Source: Amyloporia xantha (lineage: Eukaryota; Basidiomycota; Agaricomycetes; Polyporales; Adustoporiaceae). From it: 64,000 nt of DNA. The notes under the pieces were generated by a model. It had not been told where the DNA came from. It was given only the letters and a program-made list of their open reading frames with translations, and did not search any database. This document shows positions 46,751 through 58,613 of this stretch, piece by piece. The stretch's first letter is position 1, and each line of letters starts with the position of its first letter. Where the stretch lies: positions 1,302,001 to 1,366,000 of the forward strand of contig JAYKKR010000009.1 in assembly GCA_036971615.1 (NCBI GenBank). The letters run 5' to 3'. The position numbers were made by a program, and so were the translations under genes.

Positions 46751-48615
46751 ATGCCAATCACTTGTAACGCAGTCGGCGACATCATCGCCGTAATGCAGCT
46801 GGCTGTTCAGATATACACAGCACTCAATGACATTCACGGTTCAGTTTCGGAGCATAGAGATATCTCCTCCGAACTCCACCGGTTTACAAGAGACCTTTCA
46901 GACACCACGGAAGGCGTCGCACGGCTTGCAGGGAGCAAGTCTGAAATTCTCGATCATATCGCGGGCGACCTGAAGGCCTGCAGTACTATGGCGGATGAGT
47001 GGTGAGAAAAATTCAAATCATATCATGGGGCCTTTACCTCAGCGGGAGGCAAATTCACTCCCAAACGCACGTACTACAAGATCCTTTGGTATTTTCGCGG
47101 CAAACCTCAGGTTGGGCGGCTCAAAACCGAGCTGAGCAATCGCCGTGGAGCAATCATGCTGCAAGTTATGCTGCTACTCCAGTGAGTCTTCCCTCGATCT
47201 CGGCTTAGGTTTTCCGAGAACTAGCATCCTACTTCTACCTAGTGAAGTCATCCAACGCTTGGAAACTTCGAGTAACAGTCATAGTGCTATGCTAAATTGC
47301 ATAGATGCAACATTACGTGATATGACTACTGGGATAAAAGGCCTGGCCGCTCACGAACCAATTATGACTGAACTTTTGGAGGCCGTCCGGCAGATCAGTC
47401 CTTCCATAAAGTACAACAAGGAGAAGGTGGTGGTAATAAGCGATCCTCTCGGTAAAGAGGTCCTCCTTCCGGTTGAGCTCTGTGCGGATTGGAAGGTATG
47501 CCTCGACCGCCGAGGTAATGAAGACCACTGAGGGATATTTCGCAGACATTCGACTCAACCATCAAGCTCTACTTCCACTGCAACGGACAGCAACCACGAC
47601 TAGGGCATAGTTATGTCCGGCGTGGGGCGTATGAGATGTCTTGCATTGTAGGGAAGGTGGAGGAGACGATCATGCCGGAATATTGGGCCTCCGTGGTAAC
47701 GAGTGGGATGCAACTAGCAATGGCGCTTGTATTCGAGCGTCAGACGCCCATGGACTCATCGACAAACATGGCCTGTCCCCGATGCCAACACGACAATTCA
47801 AAAATGTCAACTACTGCGGAATGGATCAACTGGTATGTCAATTTCGTCGACCTGCTTTGATATGTGACTGATGCCCATCGTGCAGTGAACACTGTGAAAC
47901 AAGGTTCCGAGTCTCATCAGAGAACAAGCGCGTGGAAAGTAGACCAGAGGATTGGGCTGCATGCTCGAAATGCAGGCCTTTTCCGAGCAGGGACAGTCCA
48001 GAAATGGATCTAAGTTGCCAGCCTGAGGACGCAATTCTAGAGGATGAACATGTCGTGGCGAAGTTCATTCAACGAATCCATCTTTTGGTACGGTGTTTTG
48101 TACCGCCATTGACCAGCGTTCGCTAATGGTCTCCGCTCACTCAGTTCACATGTGTGTCGGCTGTGGACGTGGCCTTGGCACCCGATTCTGCTGAGAACAA
48201 TGTTTCTGACGAGCCTGCTTTCGGCTTCCTCAGCCTACGCCCCGCCAATAGTGCCCACTCCAACATCTGTTGTTGGGGTCAGTGCAGCATGGCCCTCGAT
48301 GACATGTCTGTGGCCGGGATCAAACGACACTTACGCGATTTCCACTCTTCAACTAGTGTCGAGAGGTGGGCTCACGAGCGCGGACTATGCCTATGGACCG
48401 ACAATGGCGCGTGTGGTCGGGAGATGGACGTGGCGAGCTTTGGCAAGCATACTGCCTCCGTCCATCTGAAAAGCCCGGCACGCCGCCGGTGCCCGTACTG
48501 CCACACTTTAATAGGAAGGCCCGATAGTCTCCAGCGCCACATGAGCGGTCATTGCCCCAGACGGCTCATGCGGCATGCGATGCCTGACGAGGGTCCCATG
48601 GCAGCCTCGTCCTGA
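46751..48615 (+). CDS. N-STAND-like / ubiquitin-like (ULD_2-type) / zinc-finger protein
   Basis: Multi-domain protein of unknown role, about 480 residues. ATG 46751 starts PITCNAVGDIIAVMQLAVQI and YTALNDIHGSVSEHRDISSE, typical of the helical N-terminal domain of fungal STAND/NLR-type proteins. After an intron that I could not place exactly (around 47000-47080), YYKILWYFRGKPQVGRLKTE continues the helical bundle, then EVIQRLETSSNSHSAMLNC. A ubiquitin-like domain follows: VISDPLGKEVLLPVELCADW, intron, TFDSTIKLYFHCNG, YVRRGAYEMS, EYWASVVTSGMQLAMALVFE. CPRCQHDN plus EHCETR may be a zinc ribbon. The exon after the 48120 intron joins in frame (FTCVSAVDVALAP) and ends with three Cys/His modules (CCWGQCSMALDD..HLRDFH; CLWTDNGACG..HTASVH; CPYCHTLIGRPDSLQRHMSG). 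No NACHT is present. Confidence 0.72.
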
Positions 48616-48986
48616 CTGTCTACAATGTCACAATCATCATGTATGTAAGCTTTCGCCGATGCCACTGTCAAGATGTTATCAACTTCAGCTTTCTTCTCGT
48701 ACTCTAGCAGCGTGACATCATCGTGTACTCATGGTCATCTCTAGCTCGAGACGCATCCATACTTCTGCAATCGCGTTAAGTCTTTGTTGTCGAGTCTTCT
48801 TTCCGAGTCTGTTATTTTTTTGAGTGAACACTTCCCACGCATAATGCTACACTGCGTCTTGTAGGTCTCGAGCGACATGAGAATAAATACAACACGGCCT
48901 CTCAACTTGGGTGTTTGGATTCCTAAGCACATGCGACTCCAGCATTGAAATGCTGTCGAATGTGGAAAACAGTGCTGCTCTAGCAG
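48616..48986. other. Short intergenic gap between convergent genes
   Basis: No gene was seen. It holds the 3' UTRs of the zinc-finger protein gene and the GMC oxidoreductase gene. Confidence 0.5.
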
Positions 48987-51910
48987 TCACGTTAATCTCA
49001 ACGCTTCACGAATGAGATCCGCGGCTTTCTCAGCAACAGCAATGGTCGGTGATACCTTGACAATGAGACCGCAATATTTCAGCAAGGCTTTCAGAAAAGG
49101 GGGCAACAGTACAAATTGTACTGACCGTGTGGCCCGAAATAATCGTAGGAAAAATGGAGGCATCGACCACCCTTAAATTCGGGATACCATGTACACGCAA
49201 ATATGGATCGACTACGCCACCGTCCTCTAGTGGGGCCATGCGTGCAGTCGATGTTGGATGGTAGAGCGTCTCCACACGATCCCGTATGATTCCAGCAATT
49301 TCATCATCCGTAAGTTTGTGCAGCTCGTGATTGAGGAGTTTGTCCGCGTCCCCTGTGGGATCAAGTAAAGAAGCGAGAGGCTCCGTGTGAGCAATGCGAG
49401 AAAGCAGGCGGGTGGCTCGGACGAGCACGGCCATGTCGTGGTCCATGGAAAGATATCTATAATACATGTTTAGCAATGTTCATGAGACCTCTGAGAGTGG
49501 CCGGTACAACATGAACACGTACTTTGGGTCGATGATCGGCGGATCAGAGGGATCAACTGAGTTTAACCTAATAGTGCCTGTGGCTGTCGGTCTGCAGGCT
49601 CGTAAGCCCAGGCTGGGCAACTCGCTTCACAACAGCTCTTACCTCAACAGTACGGCGTGCATACTAAAGTAGTGTCCCACTGGAGCGGGGAACATGCGGT
49701 CACCATGTTCGGCGTATGCTACAGGCGTAAAGAATATTTCAATGTCAGGGGCGTCAGGTCCAGAAGTCGTATCCTCCAGTGTCGTGGGGAATTCCGCCGG
49801 AGGAAATGTCTTGAGATCAGAAGAGCGCGCAAATGCAGCAGCCTCTGCAATCTAGTATGACAAGAACAGAATCAGCAAACCGGCCGCCCCGCCCAGGAGA
49901 GCCCGACTTGTCTATATCAGCTTACATTCGATGACAGCGGCCCTTTGCCCGTCAGATGGAACTGTATGAACAGGAAAAGCATGCGCAGAACATTCTTCAA
50001 TGTAGGATTGTGCTGAGGATTATTCGAAGAGAGTTTAGAAGACAGTGCGCAACTCTTATCCTTGAAGTGAAAATCGACGACAGGGTGGTCCATAAGATGC
50101 GAGCCGACTCCAGGAAGGTCCGCTACTACGGGTATACTATGCGACGCAAGGTGCTCCGCTGGGCCAACGCCAGAGAGCATGAGTATCTAGGATAAATGAG
50201 CTCATAAAGAAATAAAGAATCGGTAACCTTGTGCTTTACCTGAGGCGTGTGCACCGCGCCAGCTCTGGCACAATTTAGCATCTGTACATAACGCGCGCAG
50301 TTTGGAAGGAATTAGTGCCAGTACTTACGAAAGAATTACCTCCTTCCGCGCCTTCACTTCGAAGATCTCACCGACTGAATTCGAGAATTGCACTCCAACA
50401 GCATGAGGAACTGTCCCCTCGCCTGACGGTTTCTGCTCGAATAAGACACGCAAAACCCTTGCCTTGGTAGCAACCTTGAGGTTCAGTCTGGCGAGCACCT
50501 CTGGCGTGAGGTAGGCAGATTCGGTCGTCACCCGACGCCCGCGAGAGTCTATGAATGTCACTACAGTGACCTCAATATTTGCAGTATGCCAGTTAACGGA
50601 CATTTTAAAATGCTCACTAGTCTAAAATTACGACTCAAGTAAGAGTCTTTCCCTTGAAATCAGTCTGCTTGACAAAGAACGCTGGCCGCACCTTGCTGGA
50701 TCCCAAAGTCCCGTTGGCTGTGTTAAGGTCGGGATTATGGCTGACGCCAGCCTTGTCACATGCCTGTAGGAATTTCCTTGTGTTGCTCGCCGTGTTTCCA
50801 AAATATCCGACTGACAGCGCCCGTATCAGTTATGATACACAACGATACAGGATGAATGCACTCACTGCTAACAGGACCTGCTGAACCTCGGAAAGAGACA
50901 TCGACCAGAGAATAGTCTTTACTCGGATGGAATTTCTCAAATTTCATGAAGTACCTGTGGGACAAGAAGGCTAGTCTAGTGAAGAACACCGCAACACGAC
51001 GGGTGGCATACGGGTTCAGTTGTTCATACGTCCAGCCTTCAGAGCCTTCTTGTCCCTTCTGACACTTGGCCCATTCATCGTAGTCCGACGCTGCACCATG
51101 GTGGAAACTTTGCAGCAATGAGACCACTAGCATGCTTTCCTACCACGAACGCTCTTCGCCACTTACATCATTGCATTGATCGAAGAGCCTACATAGCATC
51201 AATGAGCTGTCTAGTGTATATCTCACTGTGAAACATGCTCACAGCCGCCCAGCACCTTGCCTGACGATACAGCCGTGTCCATCAGAAAGCACAACCATTG
51301 TGTTAGGAAAAGAAATCACCTCTTGGCCAATACTTCCGCTTCGATTCTGCATGTTCCTGCGGCACGGTGTAGAGATCGTAGTCGTGTCTGGTATGGAATA
51401 ATTGAAAGTACAGCGCGGGAACCTGCGAGAAGCCTTTGTTCCGGGAGCTTGAAAGATACAGGGTGCATTCACTCCTAACTGATGCAGGGCCATAGGCGTC
51501 ACACACACCTCCTCCCTGCCTCCAGGAGCAATACCCGTATGCTAGGGTCCTCGGACAAACGCGACGCTAGCACACAGCCCGCCGTGCCTGCCAATGCGCC
51601 CTCCGTCAATCTGCTCCATAGAATGATCAAGCTTATGAGACCCACCTCCGCCCACGATGACAACGTCGTACTCCTCCGGGTCATACTCGTTCTCGCTACT
51701 CTTAACGCGGCGGCCCACGCGCCCAGGATCGGTGATCAAGTTCGGGACGATGTTCCTCGAGAATGCGTAGCGCAATACCAGCACAAGCGCACCGAGCGCA
51801 GCAGATGAACTCAGGACAGCTTTCGCCGTCCGCGCGTAGACAGAAATACCGCGCAGGAATGGGAGAAGACGCGTCACAGTGTCCACATACTGCTCTCTTC
51901 GTCTCGCCAT
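48987..51910 (-). CDS. GMC oxidoreductase with N-terminal membrane anchor
   Basis: FAD-dependent glucose-methanol-choline oxidoreductase. The start at 51910 gives [12 protein letters not shown], a hydrophobic helix ([20 protein letters not shown]) and YDVVIVGGG, the FAD-binding Rossmann motif. [24 protein letters not shown] follows. The next GMC signature is rebuilt only by splicing: YWPRG, microexon 51243-51260 (KVLGGC), microexon 51167-51188 (SSINAM), then [16 protein letters not shown]. Downstream are [24 protein letters not shown] text, [20 protein letters not shown] (signature 2) and [17 protein letters not shown] with the catalytic His. The final exon after SGHT is [25 protein letters not shown] at 48987-48989. 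A longer unspliced frame ending at 49030 lacks this conserved tail. Many introns. The anchor suggests a membrane-bound rather than secreted enzyme; substrate unknown. Confidence 0.85.
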
Positions 51911-52655
51911 GATCAGGAGTACTTGCTAAGAATCTGCACCGCTCGAAATGTAGGACAAAAAGCTCAATTCAACGTCGGAACCTCACGGCTCGCCCGAAAC
52001 CACATGTGAATGATGGTATGTCAAGTATGAGAGCGGTGTTTTCTTATTAACGCCGCATTTGTCTGGCGTTTCCCTTCCGTGACCACAGTGCTCACACGAC
52101 TTCGAAGTCCACGCCTCCTGATCAGCCACAGTCTGTGGAAATGTCGAACAGATAACGTGTTTGTTGGCAATGGACAACCGTATAGATATCCCAGCTAGGC
52201 TGCTGGAGTGCGGTATTCCCAGATTATTTCATCGGCTCCGGTCTGAGTTCGCTGTGATTGAGCTCATCCCGGAGGGAGGTACAATACCAACAGGCGACTT
52301 TTTAGATCGTAGGACACCGCGACTCATACTATTGTCTGTCTGTCAGACCGCATCAAGAACAAAATCGAAGAGATAAAAAAGGTGACAAACAAGATAAGAA
52401 AGGGGGAATAATGTACGAGAATACACGTCGGACTATGTATCGCTACTGTACGGGTTCGGATTCGAGCAAGCGTCTGCAAATGGGAGTGTCCGGGCACCCT
52501 TACGGGAAAAAAGGGATAAGGTGAGTGCAAGTGCATGTGCGAACGTGAACGTGGACAGAAGTTCAATGCCAAGAGAAGGAAATAGAAGATGGAGAGGCGT
52601 AATTTTGAAGGCGGAAATGCTAGGTATGTCAATGCAATGGGATACAGCTGTCCGT
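51911..52655. other. Intergenic, no gene seen
   Basis: Promoter side of the GMC gene and 3' side of the GH17 gene. No coding features were recognised. Confidence 0.5.
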
Positions 52656-54947
52656 TTATGAAAGCGTGCAGTTGGGTATCGTGATAGGCTTGAGAGTGCG
52701 GCTGTGCGAAGAAGGGGTAGAGCCCATGATTAGACGGCCAAAATACAACGGTGGTAAAAAGGACAATGTGACACTTACTTCCCGTAAAAGAGACCCCATG
52801 AACCCTGTACGCGCATGGTCAGAAAGCAATATCGACACTACTAAAACGCAAACAGCGCACCTCGACTCCACCGAATTGGAGCGCCTGCCATTCCTCATCC
52901 GCGAACTAATGTTTCCAGTAAAAGATCAGAGCACCAACCAGGCACGGAAGACGACGATACTGCGCACCTCGAAGTAGAAGTATTTGGTTCCATTGGTGTT
53001 CGATCCGCAGACGAACGTGTCCAAGTAAGTCTGGCGAGACGCAAGCTCAATGGCCGCCTCACTCAAAATCTAACACCACCACTCACCTGAAGATTCGCCA
53101 TCGACGCGTTCGACGGTCCGTTGCTCTCGTTCGATATATCCGTTGAGCTCTGCGAGCAAGGCCATTCAAATCAGCACCTCAAACGGGACCAGAATCATGT
53201 TCATGTCATACCGTCGGCCAGCCAGTCTCGCCGATGTACATCATAGGCTTGTTCGAAACCGCAGCCGCCGCATCAACATTCTCCTCCTCAAAGAATGTGT
53301 ACGTCCACCCTGCTGCTTGGGCGATAGACACGTTCGCAAACCAGGGGTGCACGTTCGAGAACTACGCGGTCAAAGGCCATCACATAGAAGTCAGCACAGC
53401 AATATACATATACAGACAAGAGAATGAACAGGGTTTACGTACACCGAAGTCGACGCTCTCGAGAACTTCTGTATTGAAGTACGCGCCGGCATCGCCAGTC
53501 CCGACGGGCAGATCGTAGCCCGCCTGGGAAAGCGTGTTCTTCGTGTCGGTGATGTTGGCGATGAGGAGCGCTGCGCCCGCGTCACCGACCGAGTCGTTCG
53601 GGTCCGTGCCGCCCTCGTGTGCGCCCATGTAGCTGAATCGCAACGACATAAGCAGCTAAACGCATATATTTGTACAAGCAACAGGAGAATGAAGGCTTAC
53701 TCGAGGATAAACTCATTACCGACAGCCACACCACCGATATTGCCAGTGCCGTATGTCTTGATGGCATCCATGATGTAGTCACGCTGCTGGACGTACGGGG
53801 TCGAGTTTGTTGCAACGTTGTAGTTGGCCAGCCATACGGTCATGTTGACCTTGGTCTGTTTCACAGCTTCAAGCTACAGTACGGATTGAGAATTGACATA
53901 AACTATGTGCAATGAACTTGAACATACGACAAGTGCCGATTGGTTGCAGTCGGCACCATAAAGGTGGACACGCTGCAAGAAATGTTCATTGAGCAAGAGC
54001 AAACTCTTCAACGATCTTCCCACATACCGTCGTAAGCTGGGACATCAGCTGCACAACAAAATATCAAATTAGTCATCATCGAAACACATCCAACAGATCC
54101 CAACCGACCTGGATGTCCTCAATGACAGCGCCTGTGTGATGGTAAGATTTTGTTTCGGCACCTGAAACGGCACGTACCAAGAGAGTTTCCACACTCCGGC
54201 AGCTGCGACTTGTCCGGAGTGTAAGCAATGCCGTAGAATGAGTATTGGAGGGCGGGATCCTTGATGAAAGTGCTAGGGTCGTTCGGGTTCGTCTGCTTAA
54301 CGACGCCGTAAGGCCCAACGGCGACGCCGCCCGACGAGGAAGAGCCAGACTTGGAGTCGGACTTGCTTGAAGAGGAATGGCTGTTCTTGGAGACAACAAC
54401 ACCGACGACAACGCCGACCGCGACAAGGACGAGCAGCGCAACGACCGAGCCGATGACCTGTGAAAGTTACATACCCCGGAATGTCAGGAACGCGTGTCGA
54501 GTGGAGCAGAAGCAATATGCACTCACGACCAACTTGGACCGACGGTTGCTGGCCTGTTGTTTCTCAAGCCACTGGCTGCTGGCGTACGCGGGCTCGCGGT
54601 AGGGCGTGCCATCGTCGATGTTGCTGTACGCGGAACGGTGACCTGCCATGTTGTTTGCTTCTGCTGCTCCGGGGTTGCTATTTAATGGTACCGAGTCTTG
54701 TGCGCTCTGCGGAAGATTGAGACTCTGTGTGGATGCGAAAGGATCGTCGGCGCCGGAGAGGCGGTGGGGAGGCTGCACAGCAGAAGTAGAGTGAGCAGAC
54801 GAGCGGAAACAGAGACAGACAGAGACAGAGGAACGGAGGAGATGGGAGAGACAAGGACGGTTGCCGTGTCGAATAGAAATAGGAACCCACCAGAAGTCTG
54901 CCGGCAGTCGAGTCCACCAAATCGGGGTTCGAATCTCGTCCCGCCAT
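52656..54947 (-). CDS. GH17 glucan endo-1,3-beta-glucosidase, membrane-anchored (BtgC-like)
   Basis: Cell-wall beta-1,3-glucan hydrolase or transferase of glycoside hydrolase family 17. A cytoplasmic tail (PPHRLSGADDPFASTQSLNL; AYASSQWLEKQQASNRRSKL) precedes one membrane helix (VVALLVLVAVGVVVGVVVS), a type II arrangement. A Ser linker and the barrel follow: GVVKQTNPNDPSTFIKDPAL, YSFYGIAYTPDKSQLPECG, VHLYGADCNQSALVL, GNIGGVAVGNEFILE (proton donor Glu) and MMYIGETGWPT (nucleophile Glu). Small terminal exons give YLDTFVCGSNTNGTKYFYFE, FADEEWQALQFGGVE, SWGLFYG and NRTLKPITIPNCTLS, stop at 52656. About ten introns. The 5' end is uncertain: a first exon at 54947 (MAGRDSNPDLVDSTAGRLL) splices in phase, but the first internal Met (MAGHRSAYS) is at 54650. 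Confidence 0.85.
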
Positions 54948-55618
54948 CTATCTAACTCGTTGCCGGTACCCCTCGAATGGCAGTTTCTCCACAACCACAA
55001 GCTACTCTTCTGGCAAGCTGACGAGGAGGAGGACGTAAAGGACAGCTTGGAAACGACACCGTCAGGCCTTGAAACGCTATATACACGCCCGGCCATATTA
55101 TTTCCAAGGGATTCCACGCCCGGGCAGGCCCCACAGCGCCCTGAGGCCAGAGGTCTGAGCCGCGCATCTGACACTCGTATTCAATTCCCCCGACACATGC
55201 CGTTACGATCTGCCGCAGTAAAATACACATCCGCAGCAGGGCAGCCGAGTCTCAGAGAACAAGTTGACAAATGAGCAACGCGGACAATTATAGATTGATA
55301 TATATACATCATCATCGCTTGGCTGTAGAAGGTACGCTACGACTGTCCGTCCACCACACACAGATGTGTTACAGGGAGGGAGAGTGAGAGTGAGAGTAGG
55401 TAATAAGCATCACACATAAAACACATATGAAGACACGCCTGACGCGCGCGGGCGCACCGGCAGTATAGAAACAAACAGGGTAGCATGAACAAGTATTGGT
55501 ATAACAGAAAATGCAGCAGCAGCTGTATACGTGAGGGGCAACAAACGAATCACGAAAGAACGTGCCCCACCTCTAGTACAACAACGGGCTTCGGAACGCA
55601 GCACGGAGCAGTCGACGG
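54948..55618. other. Intergenic, no gene seen
   Basis: Upstream of the GH17 gene and downstream of the RhoGAP gene. It contains a GAGAGTGAGAGTGAGAG simple repeat near 55380. No coding features were seen. Confidence 0.5.
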
Positions 55619-57975
55619 TCAGCCGGTAGGAGTCTCGCTCGTCGCAGGCCGTTTTGCGGGTTGCAGCGACCCTCGTTTCTGCTTCTTCAGCAACTTCGCG
55701 TGCCGCTCGTCGTCTGACAGGAGTGGTGTGTCCCGCCGGCTCTTCGCTGGAGGTAGCGTCCGACTTCGCGTCACGCTGACGACCGAACCCTCCGTCCGCG
55801 ACGGCGGTGTCTCCACCACGGGCGACAGGTCTCCGCCTTGAGCATCTTTCTCTGCAGCAGATCGGTATTGTCAATTCTACAACACAGAAACGGCGAAACG
55901 ACCATCCGTACTTACCGGCTGACCGCTCCGTTGTCGTTCGCCTCCTTGTGATCCGCCGCATTGTAGGCTCCTTGCTCACCAGTTTCCACCCTCCTGGCTG
56001 GTCCTCGTCCGAGCTCGGCACGACGTCCACCGGGTCTGACCCACCCGGCACTGTAATTGCGCTGCCTGACCGTGCTGGCGGCGGCGGGATGTCAAGCATG
56101 AACCAGTCCTGATGCGCGATCAGAAACTCAAGCACATCCTGGCTCAATTGGTGCTCTTGTGGGGACAGCTCGTGGCTGGGATGAGCAATAAGTGCGGGTC
56201 GGAAGATCACCGCCAGGTCTGGCAGTTGCACCGTCAGATCAAATCACTACAACCACGATGACGTGACATAATACGCACTCTTCGCTGTCATGAGGTTCTT
56301 CTCACACTTCCTTGCAAATACCGAGAGCAAGTCCAGCACATATAACAGCAGGTATTGGTTCGCCCGAGGCATCGAGCGAATTAGCCGTTTGTACGTCTGA
56401 ATCACTTCGTCTTGATTGTACGGCTTCTTGGCTGGGCTATACATGTGAGGACCCGCTGCCCCAAATCAATAAGCGCCGAAGTTGCTCACCGAGTGCATCG
56501 CGGAACTATCATGAGAGCAATGGTTGAGGATAAACCAAGAATGATTAGTTATATATCATAGCAGCGAATGCATGCCCACTGACATAATGGTACATATCGT
56601 GGGGTATCACAGATTCCTGAAGCATGAACACTAAGTGGGCGCAAGCAAGCCACCAATAGAAATACGTACAGGCATCTGAGTGAGGTATCGGCGGAACACA
56701 CTGGCGACGTCATGCGTTGTGTAGTGTTCCTTTTTCCAGTCGAGGTTCTTGCCGTACTGTATGATATCAGTAGCAGCAGAGGTAACGACAGACGACAGAC
56801 GCACTCTGGGTGGAGACTCGAACGCCGATTGCAACTCTCGCATCCGCTTATTCGAACCATTTACGCGGAACGTCCCTTCCACCTCCGTCGCTGAGAATCC
56901 CCCATCCCCCGTCAGAACGTCATGCAGTAAGAGTAGCAATATTGATAGTCACCGTTTTCCTTGAGATACAACCCACTACGTAATGCCCAAGACGCCAGGG
57001 TCAGGAGACAGGTACATAGATACCAATGCAAAACGCACCATTTCGCAACGACAACAGGAATGTAGCCCCAGACGTACAACTCCCCGTTAGCATTCGCAGT
57101 CGAGATCTGGACGCTCGCGTACTTGAGGCTCTCCTTGAGCGGCTTCCCGAACACAACTCCCTCCCCTTCTGAACGTACACATTAATGGTCAAAACAGAAA
57201 TGTCAGCATTCACAACCTCAGAACGAACCGCCCCAAGTCTGATAATGTTCCAGGGACAGCGTCTTCCGGTCCCTACAAGCACGAAAAGGGTTGCTTCACA
57301 CGTTCGGGGAGACCGTTGCACAGTGCATATGGTTACGCACGGTGCATCCCTTCCGGTTGGGAAGATAGGAGCTATCTCCGGAACACTGACCCAGGGCAGA
57401 AGCAGGAGGAACATGGATATAGGGCACTCGCCTTTCTTCTCCTCTGCCTCCTTCTTCGCCTGTTGTGCGAACCGGAAATGATTCCACCATGCCTTGAGGC
57501 TCGCCTTCGTCTGCTGGTGCGCAGGCTCCTGCGGCGGACTCTGCGAGGTCGTCATGCGTGCGTGGGGGAGCGTCGGTGCGCGTACGTCCGGCTCGGGGCT
57601 CGAGTGGGGCGAAGGCAGGCGGGCGGGGGCGGTGCCCGTCTGATGAGCGTGGGCGGGTGAGGGTGTGTGGGCGGCGCTGTCGATGGGGGGCGGAGGAGGT
57701 GCGGCGACGGTGTTGGCGCGGCGTCGGACTCTTGGCAGGAGCCCCAACAGTGGTCGGCGGCGGCGCGAGGCCAGCGTATGATTCCTGTCAGACTGTGAAA
57801 TGTTCGGGGCCGCCAACGGATGGGATCCTGGAAGATTGTAGGCGTGGGTGCGGTGGTGCCACTGTGCGAATGGTAGCGGAGCAGCCTGATCCAGAGAGCC
57901 GAAGAAGTGGACGGTCTTGTCGAGCCTAACACTATCCAGCGAGTTCCCTGCCGATCCGTGGCGATCCTGTGTCAA
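55619..57975 (-). CDS. RhoGAP domain protein
   Basis: GTPase-activating protein for Rho-type GTPases, expected in cell polarity and wall control. The conserved core, assembled over about eight exons, reads LKAWWNHFRFAQQAKKEAEE, FGKPLKESLKYASVQISTAN, GELYVWGYIPVVVAKC, GLYLKEN and VEGTFRVNGSNKRMRELQSA (Arg of FRVNG is the arginine finger). It continues YGKNLDWKKEHYTTHDVASV, FRRYLTQMPE, VIPHDMYHYF, YKRLIRSMPRANQYLLLYVL, FARKCEKNLMTAKNLAVIFR and FLIAHQDWFM. The C-terminal tail is disordered and basic (RRITRRRTTTERSA; KLLKKQKRGSLQPAKRPATS), ending at 55619. The N terminus is uncertain: the frame is open to Met 57975 through low-complexity Pro-rich text, while Met 57555 (MTTSQSPPQEPAHQQ) directly precedes the conserved part and may be the true start. 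Confidence 0.85.
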
Positions 57976-58613
57976 GGTGAGAGCGGGGACACGGAGAGGG
58001 GACGGAGAGAGCGAGCGGTGCAGCAGTAGGTACGGATCGAGGGTCGTAAAGTCAAATTCCTATCACAAACCAGAGTTATATCTCACACCAAACACGCAGG
58101 CAGCCGAATGTGCTACGGATGACGACCATCCCTGAAATAACAATCTGGCAAATATTTGGCTAGCGGTCTGTCTTTCATTTCGGCCATCCATAGCCACTTT
58201 CCAACTATTATCAGGCCCACGTCCAACAGGACCATGGGCAAGGCGTCGATATCCGTCTTCTTCGAGACCCGTTTGAAACTGTCGTTCCCTACTGTATCTC
58301 CCTTCATACCACCATGATCTGCTCCACACACAGCTTGTGTGATGGAAGTTTGACTGGCTGGAGAAGCGATATTTGGAGAAGTGTCCAGCGTCACAGAGGC
58401 TGTTCGCGGTCTGAACTGACCGACGGAAATCGACCAATCATGCAACGCAGCCAACAGCGACTCATGCGTGATGTGAGTTCAATATGTCTGCACACAGTAT
58501 TAGAGAACAAAAGCGACCAAACTGAATACCGTAAACCAAAACCGAGCACGAGAATGTAGATCCGGATAACAACGAAATGTTGACCCAGTAACCTAGCAAT
58601 ACGCAGGGCACAC
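57976..58613. other. Intergenic, one doubtful small frame
   Basis: A minus-strand frame 58454-58113 (LHDWSISVGQFRPRT...PLAKYLPDCYFRDGRHP) has fairly balanced composition but no recognisable domain and no clear splice partner. I leave it unassigned. Confidence 0.4.

Noticed and set aside
49030..49476. Unspliced C-terminal end of the GMC gene (ending ITDHCCC)
   Set aside because: Removing an intron after SGHT gives [15 protein letters not shown], the expected GMC tail, so the longer unspliced reading is not the real terminus.
54890..54947. Possible tRNA gene on the plus strand
   Set aside because: Only a T-arm-like GGTTCGAAT and a CCCGCCA end are present. T-stem pairs are mostly mismatched and no complementary 5' acceptor strand lies 70-90 nt upstream.
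58063..58454. Minus-strand 113-codon frame between the RhoGAP and membrane-protein genes
   Set aside because: It has no domain, no clear promoter and a competing overlapping frame; too weak to call.
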